From assembly GCA_014859615.1 (NCBI GenBank), contig JACUTX010000059.1, positions 1-12,101 on the forward strand: a stretch of DNA of 12,101 bases, given 5' to 3'. Every line of letters starts with the position of its first letter. Within the stretch, counting starts at the first letter, position 1. Made by a program: the position numbers and the translations under genes. The DNA comes from Desulfuromonadales bacterium. Lineage in GTDB: Bacteria > Desulfobacterota > Desulfuromonadia > Desulfuromonadales > UBA2294. Positions 1 to 5,728 of the stretch are shown in pieces. The notes under the pieces are model-generated. The model had not been told where the DNA came from and did no database searches. It saw only the letters and a program-made list of their open reading frames with translations.

Positions 1-74
1 AAGACAAGGGGGCAACCTGCAGATCGACCTTGTTAATGGTGGATGTTTCAGGATATAAAACGGGGATGAATGTA

Positions 75-1127
75 ATGACGATTGACCTGAATCAACTGCT
101 TGTACTGCGTGAAAAAGGGGCGCTGCTGGTTGACGCCCGAACTCCGGCCGAGTTTGCCGAAGCGACGATCCCCGGTGCCATCAATGTGCCGATTTTTTCG
201 AATGATGAGCGGGCCGAGGTCGGAACGCTCTATAAGCAAGTCGGGAAGTCACAAGCCCGCATCCGTGGCGTGGAGCTGGTAGCGCCGAAGATCCCGGAGC
301 TGCTCGCAACGGTTCGCGCAGCGTATGAGGGGCGAAGCGGACCGGTGATAGTTTTTTGCTGGCGGGGAGGAATGCGCAGCAAGGCACTGACCGCTTTTCT
401 GGAGCTGGCCGGACTCCCGGCCCGGCAACTGACTGGTGGGCATAAGGGATTTCGGCGGCGGGTCCTGGATGATCTGGCGGCCGGTTATCGAGGGCGGGTC
501 CTGGTTCTGCGCGGGATGACCGGGGTCGGAAAAACAGTGATACTGGCTCAGCTGGCCAAAGAGGGGTATCCGGTCATCGACCTGGAAGGGTTGGCGAATC
601 ATCGTGGCAGTGCCTTTGGTGGCTTGGGTCTGCCGGATCAGCCCGGGCAGAAATGTTTTGAAGCGCTGCTCAGAGAAGAGCTATTGAAACATCATGCGAC
701 CGGATACATCCTGGTCGAAGGGGAGAGCCGGCATATCGGCCGTCTGCAGCTGCCGCCGGTTCTGTTTGCCGCGATGCAGAAAGAGACAAGTATCTGGATT
801 AACGCTTCGCTCGATTTTCGCGTCCGCTGTATTCTCGATGATTATCCGGCCATCGATCAGGAGCGTCTGCCGTTTGAGCGTCCGATCCGGGCCCTGAAAG
901 AGCGTCTCGGTACCGAGAAGGTAGCCGGACTGCTTGATCTTCTGCACAACGGAGCCTGGGATGCACTGGTTCGAGAACTGATGGTCAATTACTACGACCC
1001 CCTTTATCAGCACACCTGCCCAAAAAGTCGTATAGAGGTTGAGATCGAGCCGTTTGATCAGGGGCTCGCTGGTGTCAAGGCCGCGATTGAACAGATTCTG
1101 GCGCAACCGGCGCCGGACTCTGATTAA
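75..1127 (+). CDS. mnmH: tRNA 2-selenouridine synthase (MnmH/SelU)
   Basis: MnmH replaces sulfur with selenium in the wobble nucleoside (mnm5)s2U34 of tRNA, using selenophosphate and passing through a geranylated intermediate. The protein is about 350 residues, normal for the family. An N-terminal rhodanese domain (about 5-130) carries the catalytic Cys95 in FCWRGGMRS. It is followed by a P-loop (GMTGVGKT, 147-154) and the family motif LEGLANHRGSAFG. The start is uncertain: ATG at 75 has GGGG nine bases upstream and puts the first rhodanese strand (LLVDAR) at residue 17, as in known MnmH proteins. ATG at 66 or 36, or TTG at 30, is also in frame. The selenophosphate synthetase gene selD is often adjacent, but only 74 bases lie upstream here and they cannot be assigned. 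The 61-residue gene 20 bases downstream is probably co-transcribed. Confidence 0.95.
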   Translation: MTIDLNQLLVLREKGALLVDARTPAEFAEATIPGAINVPIFSNDERAEVGTLYKQVGKSQARIRGVELVAPKIPELLATVRAAYEGRSGPVIVFCWRGGMRSKALTAFLELAGLPARQLTGGHKGFRRRVLDDLAAGYRGRVLVLRGMTGVGKTVILAQLAKEGYPVIDLEGLANHRGSAFGGLGLPDQPGQKCFEALLREELLKHHATGYILVEGESRHIGRLQLPPVLFAAMQKETSIWINASLDFRVRCILDDYPAIDQERLPFERPIRALKERLGTEKVAGLLDLLHNGAWDALVRELMVNYYDPLYQHTCPKSRIEVEIEPFDQGLAGVKAAIEQILAQPAPDSD

Positions 1128-1147
1128 CCGCCAAAAAAAGAGTCCGC

Positions 1148-1333
1148 ATGAAGCAAAAAAGTGAGACCAATCCGGTAAATAAACTCTGTGCAAAATGCCT
1201 GCGGCACTGCAAGCAGACGGAAACGATCGTGCTGATCGACTGTCCGCGGTTTCTCCCTTTCCCGTTCAAGGTGGAAAAAAACCGTTATGAGCAGCTCGAT
1301 CTGTTTGAGTCCGAGGATGAAGAGACGGATTAA
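1148..1333 (+). CDS. Small four-cysteine protein with C-terminal QLDLF motif
   Basis: This 61-residue protein belongs to no family I can name. It has four cysteines spaced C14-X2-C17-X3-C21-X10-C32, which fits a small zinc or iron-sulfur site. A basic middle is followed by YEQLDLF (residues 47-53) and an acidic tail (ESEDEETD). QLDLF matches the QL(S/D)LF consensus by which DNA polymerases, MutS, MutL and other proteins bind the bacterial beta sliding clamp. That role here is inferred from the motif alone. AAGAG stands six bases before the ATG as a ribosome binding site. The gene begins 20 bases after mnmH and is probably translated from the same message. Low sequence complexity is not an issue, and the cysteine spacing and the aromatic-rich segment (PRFLPFPFKVEKNRY) look like a real protein rather than a chance frame. 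Confidence 0.75.
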   Translation: MKQKSETNPVNKLCAKCLRHCKQTETIVLIDCPRFLPFPFKVEKNRYEQLDLFESEDEETD

Positions 1334-1360
1334 AACAACGATCGATCGTTAAACGCCTGG

Positions 1361-2470
1361 TCAGAGTCGATCCAGAAAGGCGGCGACCTTCGGCGTGAAC
1401 TTTTCCGGTTCCACCAGAAAAGAATCGTGACCGTAGTCCGATTCAATCAGGTGATAGGTGACCGGCTTGTTGAGTCGCTTCAAGTCCGCGACCACTTCTT
1501 CGGTCTGATTCGGCGGATAGAGCCAGTCGGAGGTGAAGGCGAACCAGAGGGAAGGACACTCAATCCGGGTCAGCGCCTCGTCGCTCGAATCGAAATCCCA
1601 GGCGACATCGTACAGATCGAGGGCCTTGGCCAGATAGAGGAATGAGTTGGTGTCGAAGCGGTCGACGAAGCTCCGGCCGTTATATTCGAGGTAGCGCTCG
1701 ACCTCAAACTTGCCAAAAAAATCGAACAGGCCGTCGCGGGCTGAAAATCGCCGCTCAAATTTCAGCTGCATCGATGCGTCTGACAAAAATGAGATATGTC
1801 CGACCGCCCGAGCCAGGGCAAACCCGTCTGCCGGTGGATGTTCGGGGCGGTAATTCCCTTTCTTCCAGAGAGGATCATTGAAAACAGCGGTTCGGGCCAG
1901 AGCATTCAATGCGATTGCCATCGGCGAGGTTTTGCCGGTACCGGCAATCGGTATGATCGATCGGACGCGATCCGGGTAAATGATTCCCCATTCAAGCGCC
2001 TGCATCGCCCCCATACTGCCGCCGATCACAGTCAGCAACTGGTTGATGCCGAGACGATCGAGGAGCCGCGCCTGCGCCCGAACCATATCGCGAACCATCA
2101 CAACCGGAAAAGTGAGATTGTACGGCTGGCCGCTACGCGGATTGATACTGGCCGGTCCGGTCGACCCCTTGCAGGAGCCGATAACATTGGAACAGATCAC
2201 AAAATAGCGCTCTGTATCGAGCAGGCAGCCCGGTCCGATCATGTTATCCCACCAGCCCGGTTTGCGGTCGTCAGGCGTATGCCATCCAGCCGCATGCGCA
2301 TCACCGGTCCAGGCGTGAGCCACCAGAATAACATTGCTTCTCTCGTTATTCAGTCTGCCATAGGTTTCATAAGCCAGGGTAAACGGGCTGAGTAGACGGC
2401 CGCTCTCCAGCTTTAATTCCGTCTCGAAATGAGCATATTCAGTTTTGACGATACCGACAGATTGCTCCAC
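1361..2470 (-). CDS. metX: Homoserine O-acetyltransferase (MetX)
   Basis: MetX acylates homoserine, usually from acetyl-CoA, in the first committed step of methionine synthesis by direct sulfhydrylation or transsulfuration. It is a cytoplasmic alpha/beta-hydrolase-fold enzyme. Read from the GTG, the protein is 369 residues. The triad is visible: Ser152 in GGSMGAMQ, Asp315 in FTSDW and His348 in YGHDSF. The family segments VAHAWTGDAH and CSNVIGSCKGSTGP are also present. The start is GTG (2468-2470) because AGGGA lies six bases before it. A longer frame from TTG at 2494 would begin inside the U-run of the riboswitch terminator and has no room for a ribosome binding site. Expression should be repressed by SAM through the upstream SAM-I riboswitch. 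Some MetX proteins use succinyl-CoA, and the acyl donor cannot be settled here. It is convergent with mnmH and the small gene. Confidence 0.95.
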   Translation of the reverse strand: MEQSVGIVKTEYAHFETELKLESGRLLSPFTLAYETYGRLNNERSNVILVAHAWTGDAHAAGWHTPDDRKPGWWDNMIGPGCLLDTERYFVICSNVIGSCKGSTGPASINPRSGQPYNLTFPVVMVRDMVRAQARLLDRLGINQLLTVIGGSMGAMQALEWGIIYPDRVRSIIPIAGTGKTSPMAIALNALARTAVFNDPLWKKGNYRPEHPPADGFALARAVGHISFLSDASMQLKFERRFSARDGLFDFFGKFEVERYLEYNGRSFVDRFDTNSFLYLAKALDLYDVAWDFDSSDEALTRIECPSLWFAFTSDWLYPPNQTEEVVADLKRLNKPVTYHLIESDYGHDSFLVEPEKFTPKVAAFLDRL

Positions 2471-2492
2471 GTCAATTCCCTGATCCAAACCC

Positions 2493-2525
2493 AAAAAAGG
2501 CCCCGTCCTTATAAGGATGGGGCCT
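2493..2525 (-). terminator. SAM-riboswitch intrinsic terminator of metX
   Basis: On the minus strand a GC-rich hairpin of 13 positions (arms at 2513-2525 and 2498-2510, one A-C mismatch) is followed directly by six U. The 5' arm contains CCCCATC, which is perfectly complementary to GATGGGG in the 3' strand of the aptamer's P1 helix (plus-strand 2559-2565). P1 and terminator, or alternatively the antiterminator, can therefore form. This is the standard SAM-I OFF switch: SAM stabilises P1 and releases the terminator. Confidence 0.92.
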
Positions 2526-2556
2526 GCGGATTATCAATATTGATATCTGCGGCTCC

Positions 2557-2679
2557 GTCCCCATCTACCCCTGTATTTTACAGGGTAGGAATTAGCACCT
2601 GGCATCACGCACATAAAATATGCCTGACCGGTTGCTGTGGTTTCAAAGGGCCTATCCCTCCACCACTCTGGATAAAGAC
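2557..2679 (-). promoter_or_regulatory. SAM-I (S-box) riboswitch aptamer upstream of metX
   Basis: Read on the minus strand, the conserved S-box core is present in order: the AGAG of the P1/P2 junction, GGAGGGA and GGCCC in P2, GAAACC, AGCAACC entering P3, and AGGTGCTAATTCC (2588-2600) leading into P4. P1 is formed by GTCTTTATC (2671-2679) and GATGGGGAC (2557-2565): nine pairs, three of them G-U. P4 is the hairpin CTACCCTG/CAGGGGTAG. SAM-I elements sense S-adenosylmethionine and shut off methionine genes, which agrees with the metX gene downstream. A near-palindromic hairpin (about 2527-2550) sits between P1 and the terminator and would be enclosed by the antiterminator helix. Confidence 0.97.
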
Positions 2680-2700
2680 GATGTTGCTGTATGTATCGGC

Positions 2701-2729
2701 ACTCTAGCCGAAGCGATCTTTCTTGTCAA
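2701..2729 (-). promoter_or_regulatory. Sigma70-type promoter of the metX leader
   Basis: The minus strand carries TTGACA (2724-2729), a 17-base spacer and TAGAGT (2701-2706). The predicted transcript starts near 2694, just before the 5' strand of riboswitch helix P1, giving a leader of about 225 bases. The -35 is a perfect consensus and the spacing is optimal. Confidence 0.8.
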
Positions 2730-2755
2730 TTTGATTGTCCCGACTCTTTGAGCCG

Positions 2756-2783
2756 TTGACCCTGACAGATTTGCAAGTATACT
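2756..2783 (+). promoter_or_regulatory. Sigma70-type promoter divergent from metX
   Basis: The plus strand carries TTGACC (2756-2761), a 16-base spacer and TATACT (2778-2783), five of six consensus matches in each box. It points away from metX, and the two -35 boxes are 26 bases apart. No coding gene lies downstream in the same orientation. The predicted transcript starts near 2790 and meets an intrinsic terminator about 75 bases later. Confidence 0.6.
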
Positions 2784-2789
2784 CAATTG

Positions 2790-2869
2790 AGATGACAGAA
2801 TCGGAAGCTGGACGCGGCTTCCGTATTTACCCTGGATGACTTGCCCCTCCTGGTCTCCAGGGTTTTTTT
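2790..2869 (+). ncRNA. Candidate small RNA of about 80 nt
   Basis: This segment is bounded by a good promoter on the left (TTGACC-N16-TATACT) and an intrinsic terminator with seven T on the right. The predicted RNA has a 5' hairpin (GGAAGC 2803-2808 with GCTTCC 2817-2822) and a 3' terminator hairpin whose loop holds GCCCCTCC (2843-2850). That loop could pair with Shine-Dalgarno sequences, as C-rich loops do in several known sRNAs. Continuing past the terminator would run antisense to the Rrf2 gene. A 15-codon frame (ATG at 2792) would be almost leaderless and runs into the terminator stem, so coding seems less likely. The RNA family is not recognised. Promoter, length and terminator are seen; the regulatory role is inferred. 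Confidence 0.5.
2830..2869 (+). terminator. Intrinsic terminator of the candidate small RNA
   Basis: CCCTGGA (2830-2836) pairs with TCCAGGG (2856-2862), followed by seven T (2863-2869). An alternative, more compact hairpin uses the same 3' arm: CCTGG (2849-2853), loop TCT, CCAGG (2857-2861). Both end just before the T-run, so both could terminate. On the minus strand there is no U-run after the stem, so it does not serve the Rrf2 gene. Confidence 0.75.
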
Positions 2870-2906
2870 ATGAGGCAGTCAGCCATGCGTTTGATGAGAA
2901 TGCCTG

Positions 2907-3353
2907 CTATGCTCCTCTTTTTTGGCTGGTGTCGGCCTGCATTTTCTTCTCTTCGTCACGCAGAAGTTGATCAAAGGTGATGCCTCTGAGAGTGGTTGTA
3001 ACGGTCTTGCGGATATTCCCCCAGGAGTCATGAACAGGACAGGTTTTATCTCGCTTGCAGATGCCTGGTTTTTCCAGACAGTAATTAAACAGAACTTCAC
3101 CCTCCTGCGCCTGAATGATATCGAGCAGCGTGATCTTTTCCGGTGCGGTTGTCAGGAAAAAGCCGCCGCCGACACCACGTTGCGATCCGACAATGCCATC
3201 CTTGATCAGGGGTTGAAAAATTTTGGTCAGAAAAGCGGGCGTAATATCCTGAGTCCTGCAGATCTCTTTTTTCAGAACCACTTCACCTGCGGGCTGTTTG
3301 GCCAGGTAAAGGACGGCCCTTATGGCATATTCAGTTGCGCGTGTAATCAGCAT
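2907..3353 (-). CDS. Rrf2-family transcriptional regulator with IscR-like cluster ligands
   Basis: This is a 148-residue DNA-binding regulator of the Rrf2 family, which includes IscR, NsrR, CymR and RirA. The winged helix is at about 1-70 (ITRATEYAIRAVLYLA at the start, QRGVGGGFFL wing). The dimerisation and cluster region has C92-X6-C99-X5-C105-X2-H108, nearly the spacing of IscR (C92, C98, C104, H107). A [2Fe-2S] cluster is therefore likely, and the signal may be iron-sulfur status, oxygen or nitric oxide. The start is ATG at 3351-3353, with GGAG six bases upstream and the canonical Rrf2 N-terminus. The longer frame from TTG at 3416 starts inside the promoter. A sigma70-type promoter is adjacent. 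No Fe-S assembly genes (iscS, iscU) are in the window, so its regulon cannot be read from context. The neighbours are the candidate small RNA and, divergently, the lipase gene. Confidence 0.93.
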   Translation of the reverse strand: MLITRATEYAIRAVLYLAKQPAGEVVLKKEICRTQDITPAFLTKIFQPLIKDGIVGSQRGVGGGFFLTTAPEKITLLDIIQAQEGEVLFNYCLEKPGICKRDKTCPVHDSWGNIRKTVTTTLRGITFDQLLRDEEKKMQADTSQKRGA

Positions 3354-3387
3354 AATTTTCTCCAATAGCTTACGATACGAGTAATGT

Positions 3388-3416
3388 TTAATAGCCCGAC
3401 TCGGCTTTTTTGTCAA
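3388..3416 (-). promoter_or_regulatory. Sigma70-type promoter of the Rrf2 regulator
   Basis: The minus strand carries TTGACA (3411-3416), a 17-base spacer and TATTAA (3388-3393). The start of transcription would be near 3381, about 28 bases before the ATG. A short inverted repeat, TTAC-N7-GTAA (3370-3384), covers the predicted start site and could be an autoregulatory operator, but its arms are only four bases long. Confidence 0.7.
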
Positions 3417-3425
3417 TGGTGCTAA

Positions 3426-3460
3426 AGAGGATTAAACGGGGCGGTGCCTCTGCTTTTTTT
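3426..3460 (+). terminator. Weak terminator-like hairpin upstream of the lipase gene
   Basis: AGAGG (3426-3430) and CCTCT (3447-3451) can form a five-pair stem with a 16-base loop, followed by GC and seven T (3454-3460). It sits 90 bases before the lipase start codon. No transcript that would need it is evident, so it could be an attenuator in a longer leader or chance. The stem is short. Confidence 0.25.
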
Positions 3461-3502
3461 GTCAGGGAACGCATTTAAGTTGAACCGTCTTCATCCGACA
3501 GA

Positions 3503-3532
3503 TTGACGAGGTCTACTGGAGCATGAGATAAT
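3503..3532 (+). promoter_or_regulatory. Possible promoter of the lipase-DUF362 pair
   Basis: TTGACG (3503-3508), an 18-base spacer and GATAAT (3527-3532) match sigma70 consensus at five of six positions in each box. The transcript would start near 3540, right at the GGAGG ribosome binding site of the lipase gene, so the leader would be very short. A promoter further upstream in 3417-3500 is possible. Confidence 0.4.
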
Positions 3533-3549
3533 CAACGCCGGAGGATTCA

Positions 3550-4392
3550 ATGGTCGTTCTTTATGAAATTTTATCAGCCCTGATCGGTATTGTGGCTGGG
3601 GTTGTCGTTGTCAGTTGCGCTTTTCTCTGGTATGAAGCAGCCAACCGGGATCCGGTCCTGCTCAACGAGCGACTCTCCAGCGCCAATCTCTGGCTTACAG
3701 TCAAACTGATGGGTGGCGAATTCCTCGCGATCTGTCTGATTCTGGTCACAAACCCGTTCGGCTGGTCGAATCGGCCTGACAAACCGGCCCATAATCAGAG
3801 CGGCACACCGGTCATTTTGCTTCACGGGCTGTTTCAAAATCGTTCGACCTGGCTCTGGATGAAATACCGGTTACGCCGTAAAGGGATAACCGATCTCTAC
3901 ACCATCAATCTGCCGGTCTGGAAGGATGTCGAAACCTTGACTGAACGGGTGGCGAAACTGGTGGACGAGCTGCGTCAGCTGCGGGGTGTCAAAAAAGTGC
4001 ACCTCATCGGGCACTCCATGGGGGGGGTCATCGCCCGCAACTATCTGCAGATTCGCGGCGGCGCTGAAAAAGTCGATCGGTGCATCCTGATCGGAGCACC
4101 GAACGCCGGTTCAAAGCTGGTCCCGTTTGTCGTCACAAATCTCGGGAAAAACCTGATGCCCGGCTCACCGTTTCTGACCAACCTCAATGCGCAACCGTAT
4201 CCGGAAAATGCGCGGCTGACCAATATTTACAGCCGCCACGACAACCTTGTTTTGCCGTTCGAAAATGCCATCCTGGAGAGGCAGACCAATATCGAAATTG
4301 CCAGCGGCGTCGGACACAACGCCCTGCTGTTTCACCCTGCCGTCTTTGCCGCTCTCCACACCGTTCTGACAGAAGATCATGCCGACCATTAA
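3550..4392 (+). CDS. Membrane-anchored lipase-like alpha/beta hydrolase
   Basis: This 280-residue serine hydrolase resembles the triacylglycerol lipase/LipA-like group. Two hydrophobic segments (about 4-28 and 47-69) precede the catalytic domain. The domain starts at VILLHGLFQNRSTW (88-101), where His92-Gly93 marks the oxyanion region. The triad is Ser156 in GHSMGG, probably Asp231 in SRHDNLVLP and His256 in VGHNALLFHP. The likely substrate is an ester or lipid at the membrane; the sequence does not show which. The two N-terminal segments would place the catalytic domain on the same side of the membrane as the N-terminus if both span it, or outside if only one does. The ATG at 3550 has GGAGG five bases before it. 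The DUF362 gene follows after 39 bases on the same strand, suggesting a two-gene operon. It is divergent from the Rrf2 regulator, which might control it. Confidence 0.88.
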   Translation: MVVLYEILSALIGIVAGVVVVSCAFLWYEAANRDPVLLNERLSSANLWLTVKLMGGEFLAICLILVTNPFGWSNRPDKPAHNQSGTPVILLHGLFQNRSTWLWMKYRLRRKGITDLYTINLPVWKDVETLTERVAKLVDELRQLRGVKKVHLIGHSMGGVIARNYLQIRGGAEKVDRCILIGAPNAGSKLVPFVVTNLGKNLMPGSPFLTNLNAQPYPENARLTNIYSRHDNLVLPFENAILERQTNIEIASGVGHNALLFHPAVFAALHTVLTEDHADH

Positions 4393-4431
4393 AGATCGCC
4401 CGATCGAATCGACCAGAAGGTTTGGTTTCTG

Positions 4432-5580
4432 ATGCATCGGGTCTCAATCTGTGCGGCGGCGGACTACCGCCCCGCTACAATAAAAAAGCGGCTGCGCCAG
4501 CTCCTTGAACCGTTTGGCGGCATAGAGGCTTTTGTTAAACCGGGAGAGCGGGTTCTGCTTAAACCGAACCTCCTCTCCGGCAAACCGCCCGAGTTGGCAG
4601 TAACGACACATCCCGAAATCGTCCGCGGCGTGATCGAGCTCGTTCAGATGGCGGGCGCAACCGCACTGGTCGGCGACTCCCCCGGTATCGGACGCCCGGA
4701 ACAGGTGCTGAAAAAATGCGGAATCTGGAAGGTGATACAGGAGACCGGAGCCGGTTTTGCGCCATTTACAGTTTCGGTGAATGTGGCAACAAAAACCGGT
4801 ACGTTTCAGCAGCTGGAGCTGGCACAAGACATTCTCGACGCCGACGTCATCATCAACCTGCCGAAGCTGAAGACCCATCAAATGATGGGGATGACCTGCG
4901 GAGTCAAAAACCTGTTTGGCGCCGTCGTCGGCATGCGCAAGCCGCGTCTGCATCTGCAGGCCGGAGTCAGCAAGGAATATTTTGCCCTGATGCTGCTCGA
5001 ACTGGCAGAATTCATCAACCCGGCGCTGACCATCGTCGATGCGGTGGTCGGGATGGAGGGGGATGGTCCGGGGAGCGGCGATCCGGTCGAGATCGGCGCC
5101 CTGCTGGCCGGAGTCAACGCACTGGCGGTCGATACGGTCGCCTGTGAACTCCTCGGCCTGGCGCCCGATTCGGTCTGGACGCAAGTTGTCGCACACAAGA
5201 CCAAGCGGCCTGGAGCGCGACTTGATCAGATCGAGATCGTCGGCGCACCGGCGGCGACTCTGCGCCCGGCAGCGTTTAAACCGGCACACAGCTCCGAACT
5301 TGATTTTCGTCTCCCCCGATTCCTTAAAAAAACGTTACGCAGCACCCTCTCCGCCCGCCCCGAAGTCGATCATGAGCGCTGCAGACGCTGCGGCATCTGT
5401 GTTGAAGCCTGCCCGCCGCAAATCATGACGATTGAAAACAACCGGCTGCAGATCAATGACAAAGCGTGTATTCGCTGCTTCTGCTGTCAGGAACTCTGTC
5501 CGGATGGAGCGATTCTGACCCGGCAGGGGTTACTGCTGCGACTGAGTCAGTTTATCGGTGGGGGGTCAAGGTCTTCTTAA
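4432..5580 (+). CDS. DUF362 protein with two [4Fe-4S] ferredoxin motifs
   Basis: This 382-residue iron-sulfur protein has two parts. The DUF362 domain (about 1-290) includes VLLKPNLL, a GDSPG loop and INLPKLKTHQMMGMTCGVKNLFG, the family's most conserved stretch. A C-terminal bacterial ferredoxin domain (about 310-362) has C317, C320, C323, C327 and C346, C349, C352, C356, two classic CX2CX2CX3C clusters, with an extra Cys351. No signal peptide or membrane segment is seen, so it is probably a cytoplasmic electron-transfer protein. DUF362 proteins are common in anaerobes and mostly of unknown function. The start ATG at 4432 has AGAAGG about six bases upstream. It lies 39 bases after the lipase gene and is probably co-transcribed. 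The last codons (GGGSRSS) are encoded by a REP-like inverted repeat that also holds the stop codon. Confidence 0.92.
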   Translation: MHRVSICAAADYRPATIKKRLRQLLEPFGGIEAFVKPGERVLLKPNLLSGKPPELAVTTHPEIVRGVIELVQMAGATALVGDSPGIGRPEQVLKKCGIWKVIQETGAGFAPFTVSVNVATKTGTFQQLELAQDILDADVIINLPKLKTHQMMGMTCGVKNLFGAVVGMRKPRLHLQAGVSKEYFALMLLELAEFINPALTIVDAVVGMEGDGPGSGDPVEIGALLAGVNALAVDTVACELLGLAPDSVWTQVVAHKTKRPGARLDQIEIVGAPAATLRPAAFKPAHSSELDFRLPRFLKKTLRSTLSARPEVDHERCRRCGICVEACPPQIMTIENNRLQINDKACIRCFCCQELCPDGAILTRQGLLLRLSQFIGGGSRSS

Positions 5581-5601
5581 CTTTTTATAGACTACTGACC
5601 C
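5563..5601. repeat. REP-like inverted repeat at the 3' end of the DUF362 gene
   Basis: GGGTCA (5563-5568) pairs with TGACCC (5596-5601), and inside them GTCT (5571-5574) pairs with AGAC (5589-5592). The left arm reads GGGTCAAGGTCTTC, one inserted base away from the GGGTCAAGTCTTG core (minus-strand reading) in the repeats beside the transposase at 8.5-9.7 kb. It may be a solitary REP-like element that inserted over the end of the gene, and it could also act as a transcription-ending stem. There is no clean U-run after it. The 127 bases from here to the pncA stop contain no feature I can support. Confidence 0.5.
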
Positions 5602-5728
5602 TCAATATCAAACCAATATTTTTACTTCTGTATCGTGGCTCGGCTTGTCCAATCACTAGATAAGATCACGGCTCGTTCTTCGCACAATCTATTCTTATTC
5701 CTCAGGCAGGACATAAGAGATTGACTGA

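Noticed and set aside
2..58. Open frame from the left edge to TAA at 56-58, possibly the end of an upstream gene such as selD
   Set aside because: Only 18 codons are visible and they match nothing I recognise, so no gene can be supported.
1337..1350. AACGATCGATCGTT, a 14-base perfect palindrome between convergent genes, as a bidirectional terminator
   Set aside because: It has no loop, is AT/GC mixed and has no T-run on either side; it is probably chance.
2468..2494. Extended metX start at TTG 2494
   Set aside because: It starts in the U-run of the riboswitch terminator and leaves no place for a ribosome binding site; the GTG at 2468-2470 has AGGGA six bases upstream.
2792..2839. Fifteen-codon leader-peptide frame in the candidate small RNA
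   Set aside because: It would be nearly leaderless, its composition is unremarkable, and no same-strand gene follows that it could attenuate.
3354..3416. N-terminal extension of the Rrf2 regulator
   Set aside because: The extension crosses a good promoter, and the family N-terminus begins at the ATG at 3351-3353, which has a proper GGAG.
4444..5289. Minus-strand frame of 281 codons opposite the DUF362 gene
   Set aside because: It is a shadow of a clearly recognised gene and has no family features or ribosome binding site of its own.
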